NCBI GenBank assembly: GCA_030522415.1
Contig: CM060107.1
Location: 51,142,807 to 51,206,806 of the forward strand
Reading direction: 5' to 3'
Source: Channallabes apus
Lineage: Eukaryota > Chordata > Actinopteri > Siluriformes > Clariidae
DNA: 64,000 bases
Under the pieces are notes generated by a model that had not been told where the DNA came from, did no database searches, and was given only the letters and a program-made list of their open reading frames with translations. The translations under genes were made by a program, and so were the position numbers. Below are positions 24,418 to 37,035 of this stretch, in pieces; position 1 is the first letter of the stretch, and each line of letters begins with the position of its first letter.

Positions 24418-24989
24418 TTTGTAAATAAATATTATTTATGTCTAATATACAGTATTTTTTTTAAATACTTGCATGACAATAATGTTTTTGTAAAAAGCTG
24501 CTAATCTACTAAACAATCGATGCATGTGTCATATACTGTATACTGTACACTTCTCATAGCTTTTTGTCCATTATTTCTTTTCCACCTTTGAAGAACACAA
24601 GATAGAAATGTGCTTCTGTGGCTGTAATGTCTTGAAGCTTCTTCCTTTAAATTACACAGTGAATGGGGATAAAGGAGTGATCAAATTTGACCAGCATCAC
24701 TTTAACCTGCTGCATTGTATTCTTTGCTAACTCAGTTCCAGCAGTCCATGGTAAACTTGGAAAAAAGTCCACAGTTTGCCATCAATATGTATTTAGGCAA
24801 ATAGGCAAAAAAGTTTACTAGGTAAGTCTAAGTGGTTAGAAGGCATTTTGTTTAGTATCAGTTGCAACTCACAGGATTGTAGTAGTAATGCAACTAATCT
24901 GACACATTCCTAAATACTGTTCTGTAGTAACAATGTACAAAGGGACTTGTGTGATTGATCTTTTACAGAATAATGTGTAATCTTTGATG

Positions 24990-25349
24990 TGGGGTTTCCT
25001 GTAAGTGCAAGAAAGTAAAGCCGTAACTGTCAAGTTCCTCTGTGACCTGGCAAAGGTTGCTTCTCAGAGGTTCATTAAACTGAAAGACATTTACAGAAGA
25101 CTTCAAGCACAGTACGGTGACGAGACTTTTAGCTGCAGTAAAACATTTCAACGGTACAAACGTTTTAAAGAAGATGATGACGATCCCGGCCGAGTTGGCT
25201 CGGAGCCCAGTGCGTCGTTCACGGGAACGTTCAACAAATGCAGCACCTGATCCCTGAAAAGCAACAGATAAGTTCAACTTCACCAACTTGCAGAAGAGAC
25301 ACATCCGTCTGAAAGAACTGTACACACAATCCTTCGCCAACACAACTTG
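24990..25349 (+). pseudogene. mariner-family transposase fragment, N-terminal half
   Basis: The frame from 25005 encodes SKAVTVKFLCDLAKVASQ, QAQYGDETFSCSKTFQRYKRF and, past a stop, QLHQLAEETHPSERTVHTIL. These are the paired helix-turn-helix DNA-binding domains of a mariner-like transposase. Stops interrupt it, and the coding sequence is cut at 25350 by a Tc1-like element. The catalytic domain is mostly deleted; a C-terminal piece appears at 25950-26040. Confidence 0.7.
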
Positions 25350-25351
25350 TA

Positions 25352-25892
25352 CAGTACAGGCCAAAAGTTTGGACACACCTTCACTCATTCAGTGTGTTTT
25401 CTTTATTTTCATGACCATTTACTTTGGTAGATTCTCACTGAAGGCATCAAAACTATGAATGAACACATGTGGAGTTATGTACTTAACAAAAAAAGGTGAA
25501 ATAACTGAAAACATGTTTTATATTCTACTTTCTTCAAAATAGCCCCCGTTTGCTCTGATTACGGCTTTGCACACTCTTGGCGTTCTCTCGATGAGCTTCA
25601 AGAGGTCGTCACCTGAAATGGTTTCCAACAGTCTTGAAGGAGTTCCCAGAGGTGTTTAGCACTTGTTGGCCCTTTGCCTTCATCACTCTGAGGACCAGCT
25701 CACCCCAAACCATCTCGATTGGGTTCAGGTCCGGTCCGGACTGTGGAGACCTTTTTTTGTTAAGTACATAACTCCACATGTGTTCATTCATAGTTTTGAT
25801 GCCTTCAGTGAGAATCTACCAATGTCATGAAAATAAAGAAAACACATTGACAGATAGATGAGAAGGTGTGTTCAAACTTTTGGCCTGTACTG
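25352..25892 (-). mobile_element. Tc1-like element inserted in the mariner remnant
   Basis: It is bounded by TA (25350-25351 and 25893-25894). Inverted ends of about 100 bases start CAGTACAGGCCAAAAGTTTG on the left and mirror as CAAACTTTTGGCCTGTACTG on the right. On the minus strand the interior retains the DLNPIEMVWGEL block of a Tc1 transposase, which includes the last acidic catalytic region, but the rest is deleted. Confidence 0.82.
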
Positions 25893-25894
25893 TA

Positions 25895-26045
25895 CATAAT
25901 AGGAACACAGCTGGAAGTCAGGTGAAGCAGGCAGTCCAATCATAGCCCTGGTAGACAAGAAATCGTTCTACCTTGATGGTGTCAAAGCACTAGTGAAACA
26001 CTGGGATAAGTGCATCAGTGTAGCAGGATATTATATAGAGAAATT
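25895..26045 (+). pseudogene. mariner-family transposase fragment, C-terminal end
   Basis: The frame near 25950-26040 reads KKSFYLDGVKALVKHWDKCI followed by YYIEKF, the typical C-terminal end of mariner-like transposases. It is in the same orientation as the 24990-25349 fragment. Together they are one dead mariner copy with an internal deletion and a nested Tc1-like insertion. Confidence 0.65.
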
Positions 26046-26065
26046 TATATATATATATAATTTAT

Positions 26066-26260
26066 CTGAGGATGCTGAGGTTGGAACTGCCAGGCAGGAG
26101 GTCTAGAGGAAGACCAAAGAGGAGATTTATGGATGCAGTGAGAGAGGACATGAAGTTAGTTGGTGTGAGAGAAGAGGATGCAGAGGACTGGGTTAGATGG
26201 AGGCAGATGATTTGGTGTAGCGAGCCATGAAAGGGAACAGCCGAAAGACAAAGAAAATAT
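26066..26260 (+). mobile_element. 3' end of a LINE reverse-transcriptase ORF
   Basis: A frame reads LRLELPGRRSRGRPKRRFMD, then VREDMK, EEDAEDWVRWRQMI and a TGA-type end. This is the conserved C-terminal tail found in many fish LINE polyproteins, ending in KGTAERQ-like sequence. The remainder of the LINE is absent, as expected of a 5'-truncated insertion. Confidence 0.65.
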
Positions 26261-29200
26261 ATATCATTTATCAAGGCAAAATACACAATTTAATTTCTGT
26301 GAAATTTCAATATTTGATATTCTTAGTAGATTTTAACACTTTAACCTGTAAGAAATATTCCTGCTTCGCACTAAATCAAATCTAATCAACTGTCTATAAC
26401 TACTGTATGATTCATGGTTCAACTAGTCACAAGGTTCAAATCCTGGCCACCCCAAAACTACCCCTTTCAGTACCTGAGCAAGATCCTTTCCTTTTAACTG
26501 GTTTCCTTAGAATCAATTTGAATAAAAACATCACTGAATGTCAACTTTATAAGAATATCAAGCTTGCATTTGATTTTATTAAAGTGATAGATTTGCTTAA
26601 AAGGTGAGCAAAGCATAAAGGTTTGAGTCTTTTTCAAATCTAAAACCCTTCAAATATTCAGGCGATGTTGTCAGTAAAATCTCTTGACCCTTGAGCTGCC
26701 GTACACGTGTGAGCCACAGAGTGCCCTGGCATGCCGGAGTGCACAGCTTACTCAATAAAAACAGACCTGTATCAAACGAGTACCTTCATCCATCCATTCC
26801 TCCCTCTGGCTATCACTCAATCACTCTATTGCTTTTCTCACTCCATCACTGTATTATTGAATCCATATTCAGGTCCCGGAGAGGGTCGCGCTCTGAGGCG
26901 GTACTGTCGGATAAATCAATCCTTTTTTTCTCTCTTTCTCTCACTCTTTCTTCTCCTTTTTTTCTCCTGCACAAAATAGAACGCACAACTAAAGAAATCT
27001 TAATGGGTTTTTTTTCCCGTAAAATTCAAATGAAGGAAATTCATACATGATGTGGAAAAACAGGATTAGGAGTACCTCAGGGTCGTATTATAGAGCCAAG
27101 GCCAGAGTGTAGCTTTTCCTGATTTGCTCATAAATAGAGCCAGAGCACAATCTGGGCAATCACACACCTTACAAAGTGATTCACTGCTGAGAGTTTAGAG
27201 GCCAACACGGCTCCACCTTCGACGCTGATTTCACCTCATACATTTTCGAACACGTCTCATAATAAGAGGTCGCTGCCGCAACATTGCCACATACTCAGGG
27301 TGGTAGGGTTTGAAACTTTCTCAGGGTGATAGCCTAGTCTGAAAATATCACAGTAATCAAGTGGAAGGAAATGATTATGATTATGAAGTATTTATGCATA
27401 AGTCTCTTTGCACTTTAACTTTTTAGAGGTATGCAATCGATTTTCGAACACAAATTTAGAAATGATATGTGCACATGTCCTACTCTATACAGCTACAAGC
27501 TACCACAATGGTTGATTCATGAATAAAGTAAACAAGTCAGAGGTGTCGATTTCACTCAAATAATGATGAAAAAGATGAGCAAACCGATGTAAAAGCTCTT
27601 TTCAAGTTAAGTGCACTCAGAAGTGCAATGTTAAGACATTTCTTACATGCTGACAGGTCCTCTGAAGGTCAAATGAAATGAAAGCAAAGAAAAATAAAAT
27701 TAACTCTGTCTCTGGCTGATTGATGGCAAGTCATGGTAAATATCAGCTGCGATGTAATGAATGCAGAGCTCATTCTGGCCGGTTCATGTTTCCAGCCAGA
27801 AAATTTGCAGAAAGTCGGAATTGATGTTGCAGTAAATCAAGTTTTTTTTTCTTTTTGGTTAAAATGAATGCCCGGCTCCTGAAAGCAGACAGCCTACGCA
27901 GCTGGAGATATATCAAACTGAAATGTAGTGACGCTTCCAAATGCTTACCACGCTTCTTCTGGATGCTTTTTCATAATTAGGGTTAGTGGAAACAATTAAT
28001 TTGGCCATGGTTATAGATCTGTATTATGTCTTGTGTAGCGCATGGCTCTAAATTGATTTCTGCTGCCAGTTTATTTTCCTTTTCTTTAAACAATCCCACC
28101 ACATACTAACGAACACACCTGATCTCCAGTCAGACACCGCCATCCTGAATTTAGACACAAAATTTGTCCCGTCACTGATGCTACATTGTGAATTTATTTC
28201 TGTAATCAGGAATCTGATTAAACTGAGGCCTGTTGAAAATCTGGTGTCCAAGCACCCATAATGAACTTGGAATCATAGACTGTGTGAAAAGAACTAGACA
28301 AACACTCCATGATGTCACCCTTAGGTTTTCTGAAGAACAGTTTTGAAGCTGTGGGAGCCCTGTTTGTCACGATCTCGGCAGGGCTGACACCATCTAAAGC
28401 TTTGTTAATCCATAAATGGGAAGAACAGAGGTTGGCTGATAGTTGGAACACGCCTACATATTTCCGTCGCCAAAAGCAAGCGTACTTAGTTTTATCTTAG
28501 CTAAAATACTATGTTATATTATATTTCAACTCCTACATTTTTTGTGCTAAGTTAAACTTTCCACAAAAATTGCACTTAGCTGGTTAGCTAAAGTGCAGAC
28601 AGCTAGGGGTTTAACACATGCCAATCAAATTAGCCTTGCCCTTAATTATGTCATGAATCAGAAACCTAGGAATGGGGATCAATGTTTTTTTGAACCAGGC
28701 AGTAAAAGTGTTTTATTTCTGTCGTACAGTTGGATATTTTAACATGGAGGTCTATGGGGATCGACTCACTTTTGGAGCCTAGTGGACATTTAAGGTATTG
28801 CATGTTCTGGCACTTCCACACTGGACTGATTTTTTTTGAGGAAAAAACACTAATCTCATGCAAATATTTTTGCCAAATTACAGCATCAACCCCTTCAACC
28901 CCCTTACTCCACCCTGTCTTTTTTTCAATGTGTGTGTATTGTGTGAACACTGACACTGGAGACTCCTTCCGCAAATTTTAATAGTCGCCAGATTAACAAT
29001 CACATCTTGTTTTTTAAATACATTTTATTATTAGGTTTAGCTTCCATGGTACAACCTCTTGTTAATGGACTGTTATTACAGAAATCATAATGTATTAGAA
29101 TGAGTGCTTTAATATAATCTCGTAATTAGGAGCTGAATTATTGTTAGAGCTGCTGTTATAGAAAATTAATCAACACCTTCTGAACAACCGGGTTTAAGAA

Positions 29201-29925
29201 TTCAATAACTCTGTCATATAAATCATCATAAAAGATGATAATGTTTGTGTGTTTGCGAGAGTGAGAGAGAAGGGGGGGGGGGGTTAGACAGGTGGATGGA
29301 TATTAAATGACAGTGTGAACAGAATGGAAGGGTTATTCACGCGGATGTCACCTTTCATAAACACAGCCATAAAAATGACTGACCTGCCAGATGCAGTCAC
29401 AAATCAAAGCAGTGACCTTGTTTGCGTGACGCTACATAGACACGGTGCACACACACACACTTTACATCTATTTTATGCACAACCAGGCATCCAACGTCAG
29501 TCAGTGTTTCCATGTATCTCATATATCACCAATGCTAAGAAAAAAGATGCACATGAAATCAAGACTCCATCTAGACAATAATCTCGGCTTCTCCTTAAAT
29601 GCTTCTTTATCTTCCCGGTTTGTTTGCACCAATTTGCAATGTTCTAGCAGCATCCAGTAATTTCCATAACCGTAGCTCTCCTCAGCTGCATGTCAGTTAC
29701 TGATTTGCAAAGATTCGTCCTAGAGCAAGCCGGTCACGGCTTCGCTTCATTCTGCACAAAACACCTATCTGAGAAATACGGAGACACATCTGTGTCACTG
29801 TGGATCATTAAAGGCACGGACAGTTAGAAAATATCATTTAAAAATACTTGAAGATACAAAAGACCTAAGATCTGTGTTGCTAACCAGTCAGCAAAAACGT
29901 TGCATTTAAAAATAAACGTAAAAAC
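26261..29925. other. Non-coding; possible SINE scrap and conserved non-coding candidates
   Basis: No gene is supported. 26408-26495 resembles the middle of a tRNA-derived SINE (CAAGGTTCAAATCCTGGCC, CTGAGCAAGATCC). Stretches at about 27060-27260, 27690-28010 and 28215-28470 have balanced composition, no repeat similarity and many AT-rich homeodomain-type words, so they are candidate conserved elements. A poly-G run lies at 29272-29283. Confidence 0.35.
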
Positions 29926-30313
29926 ATTCATTCATTCATTCATTCATTCATTTTCTATACCGCTTAATCCTGTGTTCAGGGTCGCGGGGGACCTGGAGCC
30001 TATCCCAGGAGACTTCGGGCACTAGGCGGGGTACACCCTGGACAGGGTGCCAATCCATCGCAGGGCACACACACATACACACACTCACACACCCAATCAC
30101 ACACTACGGGCAATTTAGGAACGCCGATTAGCCTAACCTGCATATCTTTGGACTGTGGGAGGAAACCGGAGTACCCGGAGGAAACCCACCAAGCACGGGG
30201 AGAACATGCAAACTCCATGCACACAGAGACGGGAATCGAGCCTGGCTGGGGAATCGAACCCAGACCCTGGAGGTGCAAGGCGACAGTGCTAACCACTACA
30301 CCACCGCACCGCC
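29926..30313 (-). mobile_element. Teleost SINE, full-length and young, minus strand
   Basis: A complete copy runs from the (ATTC)n tail at 29930 to the head at 30313 (GACAGTGCTAACCACTACAC). It is nearly identical to the copy at 57427-57804; I count about five differences by eye, all transitions. Confidence 0.9.
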
Positions 30314-30465
30314 TTAGACAGAATTATTCTTACTTACAAATGTGGGCGGGGTTACCTAACCTGTTAAAAATGACTTCAATTATGATATTAGTAGTAATAG
30401 TATTAGTGTTTAAATTTTTATCATATTTTCTGTTTTTTTTTTAATTTATATTATATATGTTTTTA

Positions 30466-30570
30466 CGTGCGGTGTACCCTGCCTCGTGCCCAGAGACTCC
30501 TGGGATAGGCGCCCGCGACCCTAAATACAGGATAAAGCGGTATAGAAGATGAATGAATGAATGTATGAAT
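30466..30570 (+). mobile_element. Teleost SINE tail fragment
   Basis: Only the last hundred bases are present: GGTGTACCCTGCCTCGTGCC, CTCCTGGGATAGGC, GGATAAAGCGGTATAGAAGA and the (TGAA)n tail. Confidence 0.75.
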
Positions 30571-31346
30571 GAATAATTACATTCGTAGGTAACCCCGCCC
30601 ACATTTACAGGTAAGAATAACTGAGTCTACATTCGTAGGTAATCCCCCCTTATTTCAAGGTAAGAATAACTGTCTACATTCGTAGGTAACCCCGCCCATA
30701 TTTTCAGGTAACAACACCCACCTTTAGAGATAGGAATACGTCTGGTACAAATAAGACTTATAGGTAACATATTTAGAGATAAAATGTCTGTCTTACAGGT
30801 AATCCCGCCCACATTTACAAGTAGAAATAAGGTTGTCTACATTTATTGGCAACCCCACCCACATTTTCAGGTAAGACTAAATCTGCCTACATTTATATGC
30901 AACTCCGCCCACATTTACACGTAGGAATACGTTTGCCTACATTTACAAGTAGGAATAAGTCTCTGTACATTTAAAGATAACCCCACCCACATTTACAGGT
31001 AAACATGTATGTCTACATTTACAGGTAACCCCGCCCACATTTACACGTAGGGATAAGTTTGCCTACATTTACAGGTAACCCTGCCCACATTTTCAGATAA
31101 GACTAAGTCTGCCTACATTTATATGTAACTCCGCCCACATTTAGAAGTAGGAATAAGTCTCTCTCCATTTATAGGTCACCCCGCCCACATTTACAGGTAA
31201 ACATGTCTGTCTACACTTACAGGTAACCGCTTCTAAATTTACAGATAAGAATATCTCTCTCTACATTTAATATCTCTCTCTACACGTACACCTACCTACA
31301 TTTGTAGTTAAGCAAAAGCCAGCCTACATTTAAAGACAAGTGTAGA

Positions 31347-31800
31347 GGGCCTCCGAGTGGCGCAGTGGTAAAGCGCTCGCCCTGTCATCCGGAGATCGCT
31401 GGTTCAAACCCCGGGTGATGCTGTTGCCTCTCACAGCCGGAGGCATAGAGAGAGCTGATTGGCTGAGCTCTCTCAGCGGGGAGGGATGAGAGGTACTTCG
31501 CGCTCCCACATTAACGTCGGCTCTACAAGCTAATTAAGGGCGTCTGTGAGCTCGCGCAAGCGATTAGCGCTTTCCTCCGAGTGTGTTACGCCGCCCCCAA
31601 CGGTGTGTGAGCAAGCAGTTCGGTGACGTCACGTGGGTCAGACGAAACATGTGGGCGGTCTACGGACCTCCCTACTGAGTGACGGTATGAGCCTAATGTG
31701 GGAGCCCCCTAGTGACTGGGAGGAATTGGACACGACAAAATTAGGGGAGAAAATCGGGCAAAAATTGGAGGGAAAAAAAACCCACCAAGAGACCCACCAA
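31347..31800 (+). mobile_element. tRNA-derived SINE, third family, full-length
   Basis: The head GGGCCTCCGAGTGGCGCAGT contains a perfect A box (TGGCGCAGTGG, 31358-31368) and a perfect B box (GGTTCAAACCC, 31401-31411). A long GC-rich body follows, with CTGATTGGCTGAGCTC. The tail is GGAATTGGACACGACAAAAT and GGGGAGAAAATCGGGC. It sits inside the GC-box minisatellite. It is not a tRNA gene because it lacks a 3' acceptor arm matching the 5' end. Confidence 0.75.
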
Positions 31801-31865
31801 GGATTACAAGTAAACCGGCCCACATTTATTGACTAAACGTATCCCTACCCAGATTAATAGGTAAG

Positions 31866-32805
31866 CTGCTCTCCGGCTGTGTAATGTTCAAGCAATCTCA
31901 GTCTGAAAGCTGGTTTGGAGTAAATGGTTTGTCTGGAAAGACCTCACACATGGCTGCCATAGCTGTGTCCATGCTTCACACCATTTCAGAATGGACTGCA
32001 GGAGTTTCTAAAGGAAGGAGTTAACATAAGCCAAGCGATAAATTGGTCATAATCCTAACAGTTAAATAATTCCAAAACAGGACAAAAGGAATAAATATTA
32101 AATTGACTATTCTCTCCAGCGCTCCGTTGTAACAAACAGCGCCCGGAACAAATGAAATGCGGCCTTTTTATCGATGACTTTTTATCGAAGACTTGTTTCC
32201 TCCGAGCCGAGAGCATAAATATGAAACCTGCTTATCTCCAGCTGAAAACGAACACATCCTGCATTCATCGCCAGTGGCAACACAACTCAAGTACAAGGTG
32301 GAAATATCAGAGGCAACCCCATGATTTATTCATATTGAAGATCAATAATGCCACAAGCAGATCATTCCTGCATTCCCCTCGTCTCCTGTGGATGTCATCA
32401 ATCTTAGCTGACCAGCAGCGTTTGTATATTGCGTTTCTGGCTAAAGAAAGAAAGAAGGCAACAAATTGGGATCTTGGGATTGACTCACCTTAAGACCTAG
32501 AGAGAATGTGATATGAAACTCCCTGCTTTTAACCCAGACAGTAATGCTAGATTCGGGTAGAAACTGTGTTTTGATGTTTGGTACTGAATTTTAACTTCAC
32601 TGTGATTGAAAAGAAAAAGAAGAAGAAGAAGGAGAAAAAAAATATGTTTATATAAACATCGGTTTGATTGATACTGTGTCTTCAAGCATTTATGTACTTC
32701 TCCCCATCTCTAACGTACGTGTGAAATAAATATATACCGAATGGATGCATGCATGGTGTCATTGTGCTTACTATGGCACTGCCAAATTCCATGTACGCAC
32801 ACACA

Positions 32806-32836
<31 letters not shown>

Positions 32837-33116
32837 CCACACAAGTATATACAGTCCCTCCTGTGGAGTAATGTGTTAGCTGAAATGTCAATCAAGCCCA
32901 GGAGGCCACCTGCTGCAGACTGTCTAATGTGTCATTCCAGACATTTACATAAAACAATAATAATATTCACTCATTATACTGGCCCGTGTGTGTGTGTGTC
33001 TGTGTGTGTGTGTGTGTGTGTGTGTATGGATGCGCGTGTCACTGAGTGCTGGATTGACGGAGAGGAACGAAGAGGAAACAGACTGAGACGGAGACAGTGT
33101 GTATGCATTTGGTGTC

Positions 33117-33162
<46 letters not shown>

Positions 33163-33215
33163 AAGGTCATACAAGAGCAGGCAAGTTATTAGTGCAGAAC
33201 TCAGCTGTATACACC

Positions 33216-33249
<34 letters not shown>

Positions 33250-33821
33250 GTTAAATTACCACAGTATGTAGTCTGGTGAAAATAAAAGTGGCATTATGAT
33301 TGGCATGACTGAATTTAATAACCATAAATTTAACAGCAAACAATCTCATTTCTGACTAAATCAAAAAACGTACAATGCATTTGCTTGGATGTGAATCAGC
33401 CAGTGTGTGTGATATTGATTGTGATTTATGGTTTAAAAAATAAGGATTAACGGTGTAATCTCACACAATAAAAGACAGGAAAATGAGCCCTTTCGTTCCA
33501 TTCCAGGTTTAAGGAGATTAGGAGATGGCGTGAAGTCGGGAGCTGTTCGCTAGCAGTGCCGTTTTTGAATCACATCAGCATGAACTGTCTGTCTGTTATC
33601 ATTAATAAAAAAAGGTGTTTTATTTGGCGCTGGCTTTAAAGAGAAAAATGTCAGATATTACCTCTATTCAGGAGATGAAATGATCTAAGAACAGCTTTTA
33701 TCCAGGCTGGGAAATCCAAGCATAGTGCGCGTGACCTGAGGGTTAAGAGCAAGCCTGGGTTAGCGCTGCTCTGCTGATTACGCTGTGGTGAGCTGAACAT
33801 GCTTCTCGATATTATTAAAGG
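31866..33821. other. Non-coding; dense (AC)n and (GT)n microsatellites
   Basis: No gene is supported. Microsatellites are (AC)n 32797-32839, (GT)n 32986-33025, (TG)n 33119-33158 and (AC)n 33218-33247. Between them the DNA can pair as GT and AC blocks in opposite orientation. The 176-codon open frame here is built from these tracts and is not a gene. 32090-32430 is a candidate conserved non-coding stretch. Confidence 0.45.
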
Positions 33822-34070
33822 ACAGTGGTAGCTCAGAGGGCTAAGGCACTGGGTTACTGATCGGAAGATTGCTGGTTCGATCCCCAGCTCCACCAGGTTG
33901 CCACTGTTGGGCCCTTGAGCAAGACCCTTAACCCTATCTGCTCCAGGGGTGCTGTATCATGGCTGACCCTGCGCTCTGACCCCAGTTACGCTGGGATATG
34001 AAAAGAAGGAATTTCACTGTGCTGTAATGTATACGTGACAAATAAAGGCTTAACTTAACTTAAAGGACAC
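33822..34070 (+). mobile_element. tRNA-derived SINE, second family, best copy
   Basis: The copy starts GGACAGTGGTAGCTCAGAGG (A box) and has a B box GGTTCGATCCC. The body is CTTAACCCTATCTGCTCCAG, GCTGTATCATGGCTGACCCT and GGAATTTCACTGTGCTGTAA. The tail is GTGACAAATAAAGGCTTAAC. The head imitates a tRNA gene but no anticodon arm can be closed. Confidence 0.75.
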
Positions 34071-34846
34071 AAGGATGAAAAGAATGCAGCGGACATGCTG
34101 CTGTTAGGAAGTCGTCAGTCACAGAAGTTAATATACTACCACATTGAAATTAAGTTATCTGTTCTTCTTGGACCGAACCAATTTGATTGTTATTACACTA
34201 TTTTGTTATGTCCAAAAATCCATTTACAGTTACATTTCTAGTTGTGAAATGTACACGCAACCAGCTTCTTCCTGGAATCACTTCAGATATAGTCGCTATA
34301 AATAGTCGCTTTTATCCTGAATAATCTTTTATTCTATTCTTTAAAGGTAAGGTAAGAATACAAGAACAAGAAACAGCAAGCGATCCCTCGGGTCATCTTT
34401 TGAAGGTTTTTAAAACTCAAGATTCCTTAATTAAATCTTCGAAGAAAAAAAATGTTACTAATTACTTGGTCAAGGCTCCTTAAAAGCAGGTTTATTTAGT
34501 CTGAGGCTTGAAATTCATCCTGAAGGTGTCTATGGTTTAAAAAATTTTTTTACTGATTTATTGGGTTTTGAGGACATCCCTTTAGACCTTCAAGTCTGTC
34601 CTGCTGTCCTATCTGTGGCTGCTCACTGTTAATTTAGCTGGAGATATAATTATAACTGGAGATATAATTATAATTATATATTATATTATAATTATACTAT
34701 TATTATACCTAAAGATTCATTTCTTTGTGAAGTAAAACCACATTTTTCCCACCCATGACTTAAATTATGTAGCATTTCTGAGAAAGCCAATCAACACCTT
34801 CTGACCAAACAGATTTGAGAATGCAACAGATCCGTGGTACATACGA

Positions 34847-35000
34847 TGGGGCAGCGGCATAGTCGTTAGTGCTGTGGCCTTGCACCTCCAGGGTCGAGGG
34901 TTTGAGTTAACATGAGTCCCCTATGGTAGCCTCCAGGCCTCCTGTACCCCCCTCCTGTACCCTGTACAGGATAAGCGGTATATAGAATGAGCAAGTGAGA
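34847..35000 (+). mobile_element. Teleost SINE with internal deletion
   Basis: The head (GGGGCAGCGGCATAGTCGTT, GCACCTCCAGGGTCGAGGG) is joined directly to the tail (GTAGCCTCCAGGCCTCCTGT, CAGGATAAGCGGTATATAGA). The middle is lost. Confidence 0.65.
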
Positions 35001-36721
35001 GTTTTGTTTACTTTTTTTTTCAAGCCTTTTCACCTGTTGTCTAGCGAACAGACTTGTGTGATCGCTTCAGCCTGCCGACAAATTCTTCCAAAATAAGGAT
35101 CCATAGCCGACAGCTGTCTACTGATACCTTCCAAATGGGACAGGCTTCATCTCAGCGGTAAAGAAAAGGAAAAGGAAAAAAAGAAAGACAAACACACCCC
35201 AGGCTGTCTCGGCCTGAGGAGAATGCTGAATGAGTATTCGACATGTATCGAGAACTGTGCTTTATCCTCTACTATATACGCTACAACTGTAAACATAGAC
35301 CAAATTAGAAACCAGTATGACGGAATATATCGCCGATGACAGATCCGAACTCGACTGAAGACCATTATTTCCAGGCCAGTAAACACACTGTGGCAGAGTG
35401 AAGGTGGTGTTTCTCCTCATGGCTCCTCATTACGGCGGTTTAAAGTGTGACACCCACTGACACCTTACACTGTTACTGAACACATCACAGCAGGTGGGCC
35501 TGTTCCAATCTCATCCTGTCACACTCTCCCTCACGTCTCTCTCTGCTGCTCAACTGTTGCTCCGTTACCAACCCTTCCGTCCATCCCTTTTTCTCTGAAA
35601 AAGCCAGCATGAAGAACTGCGTTTTTTTGTCTACCATAATCGTACCCGCGGTAAGATGATGTAATCGAGCGTACACATCCATGGAGGGATTATAATACAC
35701 ACATTTTCTGGGATGGAATTACTTTTGTACAGGTGCAAACTGTGGTTCAAAATCTGACGTGGCGTGGTGGAAAATGGTTGACCGTGTGGCTTTCAAAAAG
35801 GAAGAAAGAGGTTCAAAGGTGCAGCTTAGAAAATGCCGTTTGGTTGACAAATGGGTTTTAAAGATAGGTTTGCGCAGATTGGTACTTGGTATAGAACTGT
35901 ATTGGCTGTACTGGGGTTGATTGTAGCTTTAATAACATTTAGAAAAATGAAACAAAGTCCTGTCTGATTTGTTCAATTACTTTGGTTTAAGCAAAATTAA
36001 TGTCCAGTGCTCTTTATGATGTAAGCATTATGAGAAGGGTTGCCAGATCTGCATGACAAAAATAAATCTCAGGATGAATCAATTCTAAATCGCTAAATGC
36101 AAAGAATTCAATTTAGATGGGGTCCGGTTGTAGCTTCTTAACTTACAGCCTCTCTTTTGTGACTTTATTTCTATTCAGATGGTGTTTTTTCCTCCGTCCT
36201 CTCTAAGAAACAGTACAGACCAAATTATGTACTTTTTTCCAACAAACTCAGTGATCGTTTCAGTCCTTTAGGCATAACTAATGTTCTGTTCCCTCAGGTT
36301 AAAAAACAATTAAAATGAGTTTGGTGGCTGGTAACTGCTGCATGCAAATCTGTTACCCTCTTCAAATATTAAACCCATTCCTAAATCGAGAATTGAAAAG
36401 GGCATGCTTCTTGTGTACTTCTTGTAAACTGAAGTGAAATTGTTGCATCATGCACAAATAATTTATATAAGAAAATACAGCCTGCTAGAAATTCAGCCCT
36501 CCTGTGGTCTTTGAGATTTGAGATCTTCATCACTGAGAAGGTGTGTAAAAAAAATGCACCTGCTGATAAACTAACCCAATCTGAACAGGGCTGAAAATGT
36601 AGATACAGTACGTATGCCAAACTGATCTAATGGCTTCATAATGGTGTCATATTACTACAAAATCTAGTGTAGACAGCTAAAACATATCAACTTACCCAGC
36701 AACGTATTTGTTGTAAGGTTG
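35001..36721. other. Non-coding, nothing recognised
   Basis: No gene, RNA or transposon is recognised. The open frames at 35147-35386 and 35485-35700 on the minus strand have no family resemblance and lack coding-like composition. Confidence 0.45.
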
Positions 36722-37035
36722 ATTCGGCAGAACCGTTGTGTAGTGGTTACCACTGTGGCCTCGCACCACCATCTTGAGTTTGTGTGTTTGGAATTTGCAT
36801 GTTCTCCCTGTAGTTGTTGGGTTTTCTCTGAGCACTCAGGTTTCATCCCATGGTCCAAAGACATTTTCTGTGAGTGAGTGTGTGCATGTTTGTGCCCTGT
36901 GATAATCTGGCATCCCATCCAGGGTGCACCCTGACTAGTACTCTGAGTCCCCTGACTAGTACTCTGAGTCCCCTGACTAGACTCCAGGTCTCATGTAACC
37001 AGGATAAGTGCTGTAGAGAATGAGTGAGAGAGTGC
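36722..37035 (+). mobile_element. Teleost SINE carrying a 21-bp tandem expansion
   Basis: A diverged copy with head (TTGTGTAGTGGTTACCACTG) and body (TTTGCATGTTCTCCCTGTAG, CCCATCCAGGGTGCACCCTG). At 36931-36985 a 21-base unit, CTGACTAGTACTCTGAGTCC plus C, is repeated two and a half times within the element before the GTAACCAGGATAAGTGCTG tail. Confidence 0.7.

Larger units (their letters stand above)
30318..31865. repeat. GC-box minisatellite array, interrupted by SINEs
   Basis: About a dozen imperfect units of roughly 45-55 bases carry the core GGTAACCCCGCCCACATTTA plus TACAGGTAAGAATAAGTCT. They span 30575-31335. One unit in reverse orientation lies at 30325-30360, beside the SINE at 29926-30313. 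A further degraded unit (CCGGCCCACATTTATT) follows the SINE that ends near 31800. Each core contains a CCCCGCCC GC box, unusual in this AT-rich setting. Confidence 0.75.

Noticed and set aside
30575..31335. CRISPR-like array
   Set aside because: Units vary in length and sequence, spacers are not unique, and the genome is a vertebrate's. It is a minisatellite.
31358..31411. Possible tRNA gene with perfect A and B boxes
   Set aside because: It is the head of a SINE. No closed acceptor stem or anticodon arm can be drawn, and SINE body sequence follows.
32741..33271. 176-codon open frame on the plus strand
   Set aside because: It is made of (AC)n and (GT)n microsatellites (His-Thr and Cys-Val runs) and has no domain.
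33822..33900. Possible tRNA gene
   Set aside because: It is the head of a SINE whose body recurs at 3773-3990.
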